Shown one piece after another: positions 1 through 8,829 of a stretch of 64,000 nucleotides of DNA. Within the stretch, counting starts at the first letter, position 1. Every line of letters starts with the position of its first letter. This DNA is from an uncultured Bacteroidaceae bacterium (GTDB lineage: Bacteria > Bacteroidota > Bacteroidia > Bacteroidales > Bacteroidaceae). Under the pieces are notes generated by a model, which saw only the letters and a program-made list of their open reading frames with translations, made no database searches and was not told the DNA's origin. The stretch spans positions 1 to 64,000 of the forward strand of contig CAKQRW010000010.1 of NCBI GenBank assembly GCA_934271655.1, given 5' to 3'. Both the position numbers and the translations under genes were made by a program.

Positions 1-67
1 AAAGAGTATTGAAAATCAAGGTTTTATGATTAATTAGTCATAGTAAATTATGGTTAGTTATAAGGCT

Positions 68-568
68 CTAAATACATTCTGAGTAAACATATTCCCCTGT
101 ACCACTATCCATAATGGCTTTGTCATAGCTTATTAGTCCGTTCGGATTATAAAAACTTAAGCTACATATATCCGCACTTGTGCATCCTGTTACCTTAACG
201 TTCACATACTCCTTAATTTTCTTTCTGTTCCCATCAGAATCAGTATACTCAAGTTCCTGGCTATTATTTTGGATTGTCCATTTCACTCTTCCCCTTAGAT
301 TCTCTATATCACCATCTGCCTAACTTAATTCATAAGTTGCTTTTACACCTTCATCAATATCAACTGAACCGGCATATGACCCAGGCAAGACCTCACCTAC
401 TCCTGGAGTCGATTCTGTTCCTTCAATAGCTCTTGTCACATGCTTTTTAGCAAGCGTGTAAGCAGACGCATCATAATACTCGTCGTCATCGTTGCAGCTG
501 CTCACAGAAACAGCTGCACCTAACACAACCATAATAGCTGCTGCGCCATAATAATACAATTTTCTCAT
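68..568 (-). pseudogene. Small lipoprotein gene interrupted by one in-frame TAG
   Basis: The frame starts at the ATG at 568, preceded by an AAGGAAA-type ribosome site, and encodes a signal peptide with lipobox VSSC followed by an acidic NDDDEYYD stretch, typical of a Bacteroidales lipoprotein. After about 82 codons it hits TAG at 322-320. The same frame then continues for 83 more codons without a stop to TAG at 68, and this second part (VKWTIQNN..., ending EYVYSECI) looks like ordinary protein sequence rather than random translation. The simplest reading is one gene of about 166 codons with a nonsense mutation. Readthrough, amber suppression or a sequencing error are alternatives. A further upstream in-frame ATG at 598 exists but is less well placed relative to the ribosome site. 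I do not recognise the family. The first part alone could still be exported as a truncated lipoprotein. Confidence 0.6.
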
Positions 569-679
569 AACTTTTATTTTCCTTTTGTTTTTAATCAAAG
601 GAGTCGTCTTGTAACCATAGTTCGTCTGACGACCCTGTTAGTTTACTTACATAAGTCTTAGGTAAAATCTTAATGGCCA

Positions 680-687
680 CAAATATA
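680..687 (-). promoter_or_regulatory. -7 promoter element TATATTTG for the interrupted lipoprotein
   Basis: TATATTTG reads on the minus strand about 110 bp upstream of the lipoprotein start. It matches the Bacteroidetes TAnnTTTG element. No clear -33 element was seen. Confidence 0.4.
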
Positions 688-943
688 ACAAGAATATTTC
701 ACATGAGACCATCATATTCAAAAAAAAACAAAAAATAGTAAAATCACACGCATTTACAACAGAAAAACAATACAGAAGCGCACACTTTTATCTAAAATCA
801 TTCGGCTGTGGCAACGCATCGTGCGTCTTCTATCATATACTCACATAACTGAAGCTGACAAAAAAGTCTGGGCACACACTTCATCAAGTCTGTCATTGCA
901 GTCTGTTCTCCTTGCGCACATATATGCAGCATCAACAGACCAG

Positions 944-1053
944 CCTATGGATAGCGAAGGACAAACCTATGGGTAAAGAAGGACAAACCTATGGATAGCG
1001 AAGGACAAACCTATGGGTAAAGAAGGGCAAACCTATGGGTAAAGATTGGGGCA
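944..1053. repeat. Five-unit 22-bp tandem repeat (array A)
   Basis: Units begin CCTATGG at 944, 966, 988, 1010 and 1032, exactly 22 bp apart, alternating between a GATAGCGAA and a GTAAAGAA version. Read on the minus strand the unit core is TATCCATAGGTTT or TACCCATAGGTTT, which also occurs in the array at 29054-29178. The array lies in the 599-1137 gap, in which I see no gene; the rest of that gap is A+T-rich. Confidence 0.85.
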
Positions 1054-1137
1054 ACGCACCCAGCTCTGCTTCAACGAGGTGATATCATTCTTACAGACCA
1101 AGCCAAAACAAAATGGGCTTCGTTGACAAACAGGCAC

Positions 1138-1173
1138 AAAAAAACCTGCGAGACAAAGGTTTGTCTTGCAGGT
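1138..1173 (-). terminator. Rho-independent terminator of the small lipoprotein gene
   Basis: A long stem (ACCTGCGAGACAAA at 1144-1157 against TTTGTCTTGCAGGT) is followed on the minus strand by seven Ts (1144-1138). It lies about 50 bp downstream of the stop at 1226. Confidence 0.8.
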
Positions 1174-1225
1174 CCAATTCCCTTTTGGGATTCTGAGAAT
1201 CCTAAAGTCGATTGCTCTCGTCTGA

Positions 1226-1423
1226 TTACTCAGCTACAGCAGAGTCAACTGCTGCAGTGTCAGCTACTGTAGTGTCAGCTACTGTAGTGTCCTCAACTGC
1301 TGTAGTGTCAACAGTGTCAGCAGAAACAGTGTCAGTAGCAGCAGCCTTGCCGTCGCATGATACGAATGAAACAGATGCTGTGAGAGCGATTGCAGCAACA
1401 GCTGCGAAAACCAACTTCTTCAT
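1226..1423 (-). CDS. Small repetitive lipoprotein, 65 aa
   Basis: Encodes a signal peptide (MKKLVFAAVAAIALTASVSF) with lipobox FVSC, so cleavage before Cys23 and lipidation are expected. The mature part is only about 43 residues and almost entirely Ala, Val, Asp and Thr, built on a repeated V-A-D-T-T pentapeptide. The matching DNA is a 15-bp repeat (GCTACTGTAGTGTCA on the plus strand). It has its own promoter (TACCTTTG at 1489-1482) and a strong terminator, so it is probably a highly expressed monocistronic gene. The family is not one I can name and no function can be assigned. The low-complexity acidic tail suggests an unstructured surface or periplasmic spacer. The overlapping plus-strand frame is an antisense artefact. 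Confidence 0.75.
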   Translation of the reverse strand: MKKLVFAAVAAIALTASVSFVSCDGKAAATDTVSADTVDTTAVEDTTVADTTVADTAAVDSAVAE

Positions 1424-1481
1424 AATTTAATTCCTTTTTACTTTAATTTGTTAAACATTCAATTGCTTTTCTAAAACGATG

Positions 1482-1489
1482 CAAAGGTA
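1482..1489 (-). promoter_or_regulatory. -7 promoter element TACCTTTG
   Basis: TACCTTTGC on the minus strand, about 60 bp upstream of the small lipoprotein start. A perfect match to the Bacteroidetes TAnnTTTG element. Confidence 0.65.
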
Positions 1490-1672
1490 CATACTTTTAA
1501 GATACGTTGTTCTCCAAAATGAATTTTATTTTAATTAATATTGAAAATTTTGTCAAAGCAAAGAACTTTGATACACGTAATAAGAAAAAACAACAAATAC
1601 ATCCCTTCTGTTACCGTACACAAAGTTTTTCCATGCGCCTGCACTATGCCAGCCTTTCCGCCAGTTTCCCGC

Positions 1673-2881
1673 TCACTCGTCTGCAAGCATCAAGTCGGAC
1701 ATCACATCGTTTGACACAAAGATGCCTTTGCGGGAAAGACGCACTGAGACTCCGTCGCTGACAAGAAGACCTCTCGACACATGCCGTGAAGAGTCGGCCA
1801 AAAGGCGTGACACAGCCTCAGCCCCAAATGTCTCCCGCATGTCGGCCAGGCTGATGCCCTCGGCTGTCCGCAGGCGTGTGAAGACATACTCATCATAGCG
1901 TTCCTGCTCTGTCAGCCACTCTGCCACAGGCTGTGCTCCAGAAAGGTATGCGCCCAAGGAGTCGGGATTGAAGCACCGCTGCGTGCCTGAATAAGAATGC
2001 GCCCCTGCTCCGACACCAAGATACGGCACTCCATGCCAATAGGAGGAGTTGTGCCGCGACTCTTTGCCAGGCAAGGCGAAGTTGCTTATCTCATAATGGC
2101 GAAAGCCCGCTGAGGCTGCTGCGTCAACAAGTGTCTCAAACATGGCGAGAGACAGTTCCTCGTCCACCTCGCTTATCTTGCCCTCATCCAGCATGCGGGC
2201 AAGAGGAGTGCCGTCCTCATACATGAGCGAATAGGCTGACAGATGCTGCACACCTAAGGAAAAAGCCTTGTCGAGGTCTAACTTCCACTCATCAAGTGTC
2301 TGACCCGGAAAACCGAACATGAGGTCGATGCTCACATTGTCAAAGCCTGCCTTCTGGGCCATCCGCACAGCCTTCTCGGCCTGGCTGGAGGTATGTCGCC
2401 TGTGGATGAACCGCAAACGCTCGTCATTGAAGCTCTGCACTCCCATGCTGAGACGATTGACTCCTGCTTCTCGCACGGCCTGAAGCCATGCGGGAGTGAT
2501 GTCGTCGGGATTGGCCTCGATAGTTATCTCACGTTCGGCGCCTGCGCCCGCATCCCCACAGCCATCTGTGCCGCGCATGCCGCAACACACTTCTCTACCT
2601 TTGTTTGTTTCTGCATCGCATATGCTGCCTTCCTTATTATATATAATGTGTATAGTATCTAATATGCGCTTCACCTCTGCTACGGGGAGCTGGGACGGGG
2701 TGCCACCGCCAAAATATATGGTGTCGACCGACTGGCCAGCTATGTAGCCGCGCCTGTCACGCAGCTCACGCAATACAGCCTCAACATACTGAGGCATCAT
2801 CTCCGCTGACGTGGTGGAGAAGAATCCGCAATAGATGCAGCGTGTCTTGCAGAAGGGGACATGTATGTATATTCCTGCCAT
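1673..2881 (-). CDS. hemW: HemW-type radical SAM protein (heme chaperone)
   Basis: A 402-residue radical SAM protein. The N-terminus IYIHVPFCKTRCIYCGF carries the CX3CX2C iron-sulfur motif (Cys11, Cys15, Cys18) plus the fourth cysteine-proximal aromatic region of the HemW/HemN-like group. YFGGGTPSQL, ITIEANPDD and VNRLSMGVQSFND are the usual HemW blocks, and the C-terminal HemN-type domain includes SYWHGVPYLGVGAGAHSY. HemW-type proteins bind heme and are thought to deliver it to membrane targets; they are often misannotated as coproporphyrinogen III oxidase. A Cys/Gly-rich insertion at about residues 100-120, between the GGGTPSQ and EANPDD blocks, makes it slightly longer than usual. It is monocistronic, divergent from the EF-G paralogue, with a -7 element at 2955-2948. 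Confidence 0.9.
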   Translation of the reverse strand: MAGIYIHVPFCKTRCIYCGFFSTTSAEMMPQYVEAVLRELRDRRGYIAGQSVDTIYFGGGTPSQLPVAEVKRILDTIHIIYNKEGSICDAETNKGREVCCGMRGTDGCGDAGAGAEREITIEANPDDITPAWLQAVREAGVNRLSMGVQSFNDERLRFIHRRHTSSQAEKAVRMAQKAGFDNVSIDLMFGFPGQTLDEWKLDLDKAFSLGVQHLSAYSLMYEDGTPLARMLDEGKISEVDEELSLAMFETLVDAAASAGFRHYEISNFALPGKESRHNSSYWHGVPYLGVGAGAHSYSGTQRCFNPDSLGAYLSGAQPVAEWLTEQERYDEYVFTRLRTAEGISLADMRETFGAEAVSRLLADSSRHVSRGLLVSDGVSVRLSRKGIFVSNDVMSDLMLADE

Positions 2882-2947
2882 TGCTATATGATGTGTTCTG
2901 ATTACTATATTGAGTAGTGCCTATATCCAGACAGACATTTGGCCACA

Positions 2948-2955
2948 CAAATATA
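2948..2955 (-). promoter_or_regulatory. -7 promoter element TATATTTG for hemW
   Basis: TATATTTG on the minus strand, about 67 bp upstream of the hemW start, in the 307-bp divergent gap 2882-3188. I see no further gene in that gap. Confidence 0.45.
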
Positions 2956-3188
2956 GGAATTATTTCTGTGTCTGCTACATCCGCACGGCACTTTTTATCT
3001 CATACCGCCCACAAACCTGCCTTCAAACAGGCATTATACATGCCTAAAAGCCTTCTTTGAAAGAGAAAATGCTATACAACATAATATTTGGCCTTTTCCA
3101 TTTCAGAAAAAAGCCGTAATTTTATCGCCGGTTTTCAACCGATACAACTAAAATGATTTATAACCTATAAGTATAACCTGACCTAACA

Positions 3189-5348
3189 ATGAAAGTTTAT
3201 AAGACCAATGAGATCAAGAACATTGCCTTGCTTGGCAATGACGGTGCTGGTAAGACAACTCTTACCGAAGCGATGCTGTATGAAGCCGGCATCATCAACC
3301 GCCGTGGACGCATCACGGCAAAGAACACTGTGAGCGACTACTTCCCGGTGGAGCAAGAGTATGGCTACAGCGTGTTCTCGACTGTGTTCCATGTGGAATG
3401 GAACGGAAAGAAACTGAACATCATCGACTGCCCGGGAGCGGACGACTTTGTGGGCGCAGCCATGACTGCCCTCAACGTGACGGACACAGCGCTCCTGCTC
3501 ATCAACGGACAGTATGGCCCAGAAGTGGGCACACAGAACCACTTCCGCTACACAGAGAAGCTTGGCAAACCAGTAATATTCCTGGTCAACCAGCTCGACT
3601 CAGAGAAATTTGACTACCATCAGGTGCTTGACAGCCTGATAGACATATATGGCAGCAAGGTCGTGCCTATTCAGTATCCTCTCAACGAAGGACCTGAATT
3701 CAACTCACTCATCGACGTGCTTCTCATGAAGAAATACACATGGAAGCCAGAGGGAGGAGAACCTGTGATAGAGGAAGTGCCAGAGGAAGAGAAAGAGAAG
3801 GCTCTCGCCATGCACAAGGCCCTGGTGGAGGCCGCGGCTGAAAACGACGAGGAACTCATGGAGAAGTTCTTCGACACAGACACACTCTCAGAAGACGAGC
3901 TGCGCACAGGCATCCGCAAGGGTCTGGCTGCTCGCTCCATGTTCCCAGTCTTCTGCGTGTGCGCATCGAAGGACATGGGCGTGCGCCGTCTGATGGAGTT
4001 CCTTGGCAACGTCGTCCCATTCGTAGACGAGATGCCGCAGGTGCACAACACAAGAGGCGAGGAGGTGAAGCCCGACGCGAGCGCTCCTACATCGCTCTAC
4101 TTCTTCAAGACAGCCAACGAGCCTCACATCGGCGGCGTGCAGTACTTCAAGGTGATGTCGGGCACAGTGCACGAGGGCGATGACCTGACAAACAATGACA
4201 GAGGCTCCAAGGAACGCATAGCCCAGCTCTTTGCCTGCGCTGGCGCCAACCGCGAGAAGGTGGACGAGCTGGTGGCCGGCGACATAGGCTGCACAGTCAA
4301 GCTGAAGGATGTGCGCACTGGCAACACGCTGGCAGGCAAGGACTGCGACAACCGCTTCAACTTCGTGAAGTATCCTAATCCTAAATATATCCGCGCCATC
4401 AAGGCCGTCAACGAGGCCGACACAGAGAAGATGGTGGCTGCCATCCAGAAGATGGCGCAGGAAGACCCGACATGGATACTGGAGCAGTCGAAGGAACTGA
4501 AGCAGACTCTCATCAAGGGCCAGGGCGAGTTCCACCTGCGCACACTGAAATGGAGACTGGAAAACAACGAGAAGATAAACATCAAGTTTGAGGAACCGAA
4601 GATTCCATACCGCGAGACGATAACAAAAGCGGCGCGCGCCGACTACCGCCACAAGAAGCAGTCGGGTGGCGCAGGACAGTTTGGCGAAGTGCATCTCATC
4701 GTTGAGCCTTATTATGACGGCATGCCTGAGCCTACCTCATACAAGTTCGGCAACCAGGAGTATAAGATAAACGCCAAGAGCAAGGAAGAGGTTGACCTCG
4801 AATGGGGCGGCAAACTGGTGTTCATCAACTCGGTGGTAGGAGGTGCCATAGACACACGCTTCATGCCAGCAATCCTCAAGGGCATCATGAGCCGCATGGA
4901 ACAAGGTCCGCTGACAGGCTCATACGCACGCGACGTGCGCGTCATCGTTTATGATGGCAAGATGCACCCGGTAGACTCCAACGAGCTCTCATTCATGCTG
5001 GCCGGACGCCATGCCTTCTCCGACGCTTTCAAGGAAGCCGGACCTAAGTTGCTTGAGCCTATCTACGACGTGGAAGTCTTTGTCCCAGGAGACAAGATGG
5101 GTGATGTGATGTCTGACCTGCAAGGCCGCCGAGGCATGATCATAGGCAGCGAGAGCGAGAATGGCTACGAGAAGCTCATAGCCAAGGTTCCGCTGAAGAG
5201 CCTGTCCAACTACTCCACTACACTCAGCTCCATCACAGGAGGCCGCGCCAGCTTCATCATGAAGTTCGCATCCTACGAACTCGTGCCTGGAGACATACAG
5301 CAGAAGCTCATGAAGGAGTTTGAGGAGCAGAACAAGGACGAGGACTAA
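3189..5348 (+). CDS. EF-G paralogue lacking the catalytic histidine (EF-G2-like)
   Basis: A 719-residue translational GTPase with EF-G architecture: a G domain with P-loop GNDGAGKT (residues 16-23), domain II, and a C-terminal half with RETITKAARADYRHKKQSGGAGQFG (domain IV) and GRRGMIIGSESENG (domain V). The G3 motif reads DCPGADDF (80-87) instead of the canonical DTPGHVDF, so the histidine that activates GTP hydrolysis is Ala84. G4 is NQLD (134-137) instead of NKxD. This matches the second EF-G of Bacteroidales. From established knowledge, the Bacteroides thetaiotaomicron EF-G2 supports translocation without GTP hydrolysis during starvation. That role is inferred here. It stands alone, away from rpsL/rpsG/tuf, with its own terminator. 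Confidence 0.85.
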   Translation: MKVYKTNEIKNIALLGNDGAGKTTLTEAMLYEAGIINRRGRITAKNTVSDYFPVEQEYGYSVFSTVFHVEWNGKKLNIIDCPGADDFVGAAMTALNVTDTALLLINGQYGPEVGTQNHFRYTEKLGKPVIFLVNQLDSEKFDYHQVLDSLIDIYGSKVVPIQYPLNEGPEFNSLIDVLLMKKYTWKPEGGEPVIEEVPEEEKEKALAMHKALVEAAAENDEELMEKFFDTDTLSEDELRTGIRKGLAARSMFPVFCVCASKDMGVRRLMEFLGNVVPFVDEMPQVHNTRGEEVKPDASAPTSLYFFKTANEPHIGGVQYFKVMSGTVHEGDDLTNNDRGSKERIAQLFACAGANREKVDELVAGDIGCTVKLKDVRTGNTLAGKDCDNRFNFVKYPNPKYIRAIKAVNEADTEKMVAAIQKMAQEDPTWILEQSKELKQTLIKGQGEFHLRTLKWRLENNEKINIKFEEPKIPYRETITKAARADYRHKKQSGGAGQFGEVHLIVEPYYDGMPEPTSYKFGNQEYKINAKSKEEVDLEWGGKLVFINSVVGGAIDTRFMPAILKGIMSRMEQGPLTGSYARDVRVIVYDGKMHPVDSNELSFMLAGRHAFSDAFKEAGPKLLEPIYDVEVFVPGDKMGDVMSDLQGRRGMIIGSESENGYEKLIAKVPLKSLSNYSTTLSSITGGRASFIMKFASYELVPGDIQQKLMKEFEEQNKDED

Positions 5349-5444
5349 CAGTTGCTCTATAACAAGCAAGCACTCACATAGCAGCCGCTTATCGCTGCCC
5401 GACAAATGGCAGCAGCATTACGGCAACCTGTGCCGCCACACAAA

Positions 5445-5488
5445 AGCGCCTGGGAAAACTGATGGTTTTTCCAGGCGCTGCCTTTTTT
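5445..5488 (+). terminator. Rho-independent terminator of the EF-G paralogue gene
   Basis: Stem AGCGCCTGGGAAAAC pairs with GTTTTTCCAGGCGCT and is followed by CCTTTTTT. Confidence 0.85.
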
Positions 5489-5605
5489 CACACATAATTA
5501 ATAATTAGTCAAGCTAATCCATATTTATTAGTTAACATTTACAAAAAGTACGACATTATTTTAAAATCCCTGGTTAAAAATACACAATCGATTTAATAAA
5601 CACAC

Positions 5606-5613
5606 TACATTTG
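5606..5613 (+). promoter_or_regulatory. -7 promoter element TACATTTG of the two-component pair
   Basis: TACATTTGC lies about 100 bp upstream of the histidine kinase start and matches TAnnTTTG. The rest of the gap 5489-5712 is A+T-rich with no gene. Confidence 0.55.
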
Positions 5614-5712
5614 CATTAACACAACAGAGGAAGCACGTGGAACGACGCAACATGTTCGCTACACGCCTCGCTGACTGATAAAAAGAAAACAACACACATA
5701 ACTGCACGCAGC

Positions 5713-7236
5713 ATGAAAAAACCCGTCATCACTCTTCTCGTCATCGTAATGGGCGTTTCCATAGCCAGCCTGCTCTATCTGCAAACCAAATACATAGAAG
5801 AGATAGCGGAGCTGCGGTACGCGCATTTCGAGGAATCGGCAAAAAGAAGCCTCTACGAGACAGCGCATAAGCTGGAACTCTCTGAAGCCAAAAGATATCT
5901 GGAGCAAGGGCCCGACGCATCTCCAGGCATAACAACTGTAGTAGACTCCATACAGACAAGCACAGACTCCACGATAGTGCAGCGCACACACCAGGCATCG
6001 GCCAAAGACGGCAGCGTGTTCAAGTCGAGAGAGACCACAGCAAGCACAAGCATGTCGGACAGCTACTTCACGAAAAAGACTTCGACCAAAAACGACAAGA
6101 AGCGCTCGCTCGAGGAAATCATGGCGATGAGATACGCCACAGAGAAGAATCTGGTGGAGGATGTCATATACAGCATACTGTACACAGCAAGCGACACTCC
6201 GCTTGAGAAGCGCATCGACTTCATCGAACTCGACCAGACACTGACGACGGAGCTGAACAACAACGGCATCACCCTGCCATGCCATTTCACCGTATACAAC
6301 AGCAACGGACAGAAGGTCTACCAATGCTCAGACTACGAGGAGGCTGGCAACAAGAAGACATTCAAGGCTCCGCTGTTCAAGAACGACCCCATACATGATG
6401 GAGGCACACTGGAGATTCACTTCCCAAGCCTGGACGAATATCTGTGGCGCTCGCTATGGTTTATCATACCGTCACTCATCTTCACCATCATACTTCTCAT
6501 AACACTCATCACCACGCTCACGATGATGTTCCGCCAGAAGAAGCTCACTGAGCTGAAGAACGACTTCATCAACAACATGACGCATGAGTTCAAGACTCCC
6601 ATCTCTTCCATCTCGCTTGCAGCACAGATGCTTGGAGACGACAGCGTGACAAAGACGCCGGCTCTGACCAAACGGCTCACCACGACCATCATGGACGAGA
6701 CGAAGAGACTGAGGTTTCAGGTCGAGAAAGTGCTGCAGATGTCTATGTACAGCCACCAGAAAGCCAACCTGCACATGAAGGAAGTGGACATCAACGAGCT
6801 CATAGCCGGCATCACGCACACCTTCGCCCTGAAGGTGGAGAAGAGCGGAGGAAAGATCATCACGAAGCTGAACGCCAAGTCGCCAGTCACCTGCGTGGAC
6901 GAGATGCACTTCACCAATGTCATCTTCAACCTCATGGACAATGCCGTAAAGTACAGGCGCAACGACATAGACCTGGAGCTGGTGGTGGAGACGTGGAACG
7001 AGCCTGGCCATCTGTGCATATCTATACAGGACAACGGCATAGGCATAAAGAAAGAAGACCTGAAACGCATCTTTGACAAGTTCTACCGTGTGCACACTGG
7101 CAACCTGCACGATGTGAAAGGCTTCGGACTCGGACTCGCCTATGTGCACAAGATAGTGAAGGACCACAAAGGCACCATAACGGCCGAAAGCGACTATGGC
7201 ATAGGCACACGCTTCATCATCAAGCTCAACGACTGA
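5713..7236 (+). CDS. rprX: Membrane sensor histidine kinase, RprX-like
   Basis: A 507-residue sensor kinase. One transmembrane helix at about residues 4-24 and a second at about 248-272 bracket a periplasmic sensor region of about 220 residues that I cannot assign to a named domain. The HisKA block FINNMTHEFKTPISS places the phospho-acceptor at His291. The ATPase domain shows the N box (NVIFNLMDNAVKY), G1 (DNGIGI), F box (IFDKFYRV) and G2 (GFGLGLAYV). It is followed 147 bp downstream by an OmpR-type regulator in the same direction. Kinase and regulator resemble the RprX/RprY pair of Bacteroides, so the symbol is by similarity. The signal sensed is unknown. Confidence 0.85.
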   Translation: MKKPVITLLVIVMGVSIASLLYLQTKYIEEIAELRYAHFEESAKRSLYETAHKLELSEAKRYLEQGPDASPGITTVVDSIQTSTDSTIVQRTHQASAKDGSVFKSRETTASTSMSDSYFTKKTSTKNDKKRSLEEIMAMRYATEKNLVEDVIYSILYTASDTPLEKRIDFIELDQTLTTELNNNGITLPCHFTVYNSNGQKVYQCSDYEEAGNKKTFKAPLFKNDPIHDGGTLEIHFPSLDEYLWRSLWFIIPSLIFTIILLITLITTLTMMFRQKKLTELKNDFINNMTHEFKTPISSISLAAQMLGDDSVTKTPALTKRLTTTIMDETKRLRFQVEKVLQMSMYSHQKANLHMKEVDINELIAGITHTFALKVEKSGGKIITKLNAKSPVTCVDEMHFTNVIFNLMDNAVKYRRNDIDLELVVETWNEPGHLCISIQDNGIGIKKEDLKRIFDKFYRVHTGNLHDVKGFGLGLAYVHKIVKDHKGTITAESDYGIGTRFIIKLND

Positions 7237-7383
7237 GCCAGCGGTGCTGCGCCTGCAGCCGCATGACAAGCTTTCCCTTCACTGCACGACAAGCCTTCCC
7301 GTCCCCAACGCGGCACGGCCAATAAACACAGGCAAGCATCTAAAAAGCGATAAATATTAACACTATAACACATACAGACTATT

Positions 7384-8097
7384 ATGACAGACAACAAACT
7401 CAAAACAGACGTGAACATCCTCCTATGCGAAGATGACGAGAGCTTAGGCATGCTCCTCCGCGAGTATCTTGAAGCTAAGGGCTACAACACCACCCTCTGC
7501 CAGGACGGAGAGGAAGGCTATGAGACCTTTGTCCGTGCTGATTTTGACCTCTGCATCCTTGACGTGATGATGCCGCGCATGGACGGCTTCACTCTCGCAA
7601 AGAAGATACGCGAACAAAACCTTGACGTGCCTTTCATGTTCCTCACAGCAAGAAACCTCAAAGAAGACGTGCGCGAAGGCTTCGAACTGGGCGCGGATGA
7701 CTATATCACAAAGCCTTTCTCCATGGAAGAGGTCGTTTACCGCATTGAGGCCATACTCAGAAGAGTGCAAGGCAAGAAGGCGAAAGAAGGCGCCACACGG
7801 CAGATAGGCGGCTTCACCTTCGACACGCAGAAGCAGCTCCTCACCTACGAAGGCGAGAGCGAGAAGCTCACCACCAAAGAGGCTGAGCTCCTCACACTTC
7901 TCTGCAACAGGCAGAATGAGCTTCTGCAGCGCGATTTCGCCCTCAAGACAATCTGGATTGATGACAACTATTTCAATGCCCGCTCTATGGACGTGTACAT
8001 TACCAAGCTCCGCAAGCATCTAAAGAAAGATCCTTCTGTGGAAATCATCAACGTGCACGGCAAGGGCTACAAGCTCGTGGTGAGCAACGACAAATAG
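7384..8097 (+). CDS. rprY: OmpR-family response regulator, RprY-like
   Basis: A 237-residue response regulator. The receiver domain (about 10-125) has the acidic pair EDD (16-18), phospho-acceptor Asp60 in LCILDVMMPRMDGF, FLTARN and the conserved Lys in ADDYITKPFS. The C-terminal winged-helix domain shows the OmpR signature LTTKEAELLTLLCNRQ and ends with NVHGKGYKLVV. It follows the RprX-like kinase and is its probable partner. A strong hairpin follows the stop codon, ending the operon. Confidence 0.9.
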   Translation: MTDNKLKTDVNILLCEDDESLGMLLREYLEAKGYNTTLCQDGEEGYETFVRADFDLCILDVMMPRMDGFTLAKKIREQNLDVPFMFLTARNLKEDVREGFELGADDYITKPFSMEEVVYRIEAILRRVQGKKAKEGATRQIGGFTFDTQKQLLTYEGESEKLTTKEAELLTLLCNRQNELLQRDFALKTIWIDDNYFNARSMDVYITKLRKHLKKDPSVEIINVHGKGYKLVVSNDK

Positions 8098-8122
8098 TGT
8101 GCCACATACTGGCTATAACGCA

Positions 8123-8163
8123 GCAGGGGCGCACCACTCGTGTGGTGCGCCCCTGCCGTTTTC
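8123..8163 (+). terminator. Probable terminator after the two-component pair
   Basis: A perfect 15-bp stem GCAGGGGCGCACCAC / GTGGTGCGCCCCTGC followed by CGTTTTC. The stem is very stable but the T-run is short. The rest of the gap to 8358 shows nothing I can support. Confidence 0.65.
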
Positions 8164-8358
8164 TGTATGCGCAGAAGTGAGCCTGTTGCCTGGTCTAAAA
8201 TGATGCATGCATGTTTTCGACGACATGCCCCTCATGCCTGCCCGGACTGTTTTGACCGTGCTTGCCTGCCGTGATGCCAGGCGCGCTCCATCTCCACTAT
8301 GTCCCAAAGCGTCAGAGGCACATCGAAAGCCATTACCATGCAATACGTTTCGCCCTGC

Positions 8359-8541
8359 TTACCCAACGTATTTTTTCTTGAAATAGATATGAAGAAGCAG
8401 ACCTACAATAATCAGCGCTGTGCTGCCACCTGTGTACCAATTCTGGTCGGCCAAGTCATTCAAGAAAGATACTGGCATAAGAGAGCATGCTATAAGAAGC
8501 ACGGCTCCTGCGATAATCAATATTACTCCGATATTTTTCAT
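8359..8541 (-). CDS. Small two-helix membrane protein, 60 aa
   Basis: Two hydrophobic segments (about residues 3-24 and 39-54) are joined by a short polar loop DLADQNWYTGG, and the protein ends with the basic KKKYVG. It is therefore probably an inner membrane hairpin with a cytoplasmic basic tail. The frame uses a good ATG but the upstream region is A-rich without a Shine-Dalgarno site, as is usual in Bacteroidetes. It is monocistronic and divergent from the ribosomal protein operon. I do not recognise a named family, and the function is unknown. Confidence 0.65.
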   Translation of the reverse strand: MKNIGVILIIAGAVLLIACSLMPVSFLNDLADQNWYTGGSTALIIVGLLLHIYFKKKYVG

Positions 8542-8751
8542 TGTATGTTATGTTTTTATTAGTTTCACCGGCATCTGCACAACAAGGCTCAACCCACAGG
8601 CTGCGCCCCATGCAGCAATTCAGTCACAAATTAACTACTTTTTATTCAGACAGCGAAACTTTTTGATAAAAAAATAGCTATCTCACCTAAAAAAAACACG
8701 AATGCCATCAAAATAATGCACTTCAATGCTTCTTTTTCCAATTATTATTCG

Positions 8752-8759
8752 TACCTTTG
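8752..8759 (+). promoter_or_regulatory. -7 promoter element TACCTTTG of the rpsF operon
   Basis: TACCTTTGC, 71 bp upstream of the rpsF start codon; a perfect TAnnTTTG match. Confidence 0.7.
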
Positions 8760-8763
8760 CACC

Positions 8764-8778
8764 GCTTTTGCGAAAAGC
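8764..8778 (+). promoter_or_regulatory. Leader hairpin just after the rpsF promoter
   Basis: GCTTTT and AAAAGC form a 6-bp stem with a 3-nt loop, directly after an ACC at the likely transcript start, giving an ACCG context. Ribosomal protein S6:S18 is known to bind CCG-containing hairpins in rpsF leaders of several bacteria. Whether this hairpin is such a site is only a guess. Confidence 0.25.
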
Positions 8779-8829
8779 ATCAGCACAGTTAAAATATTTA
8801 TTCACAACAAAACTTACATTATTGATCTC

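Noticed and set aside
944..1053. CRISPR array
   Set aside because: Units are contiguous 22-bp repeats with no unique spacers and no cas genes; the same holds for 29054-29178.
1212..1430. Plus-strand 72-codon frame over the small lipoprotein
   Set aside because: Antisense image of the 15-bp repeat; the minus frame has the signal peptide, promoter and terminator.
8716..8829. N-terminal extension of ribosomal protein S6
   Set aside because: The extra 38 codons lie across the promoter element at 8752-8759 and do not resemble S6.
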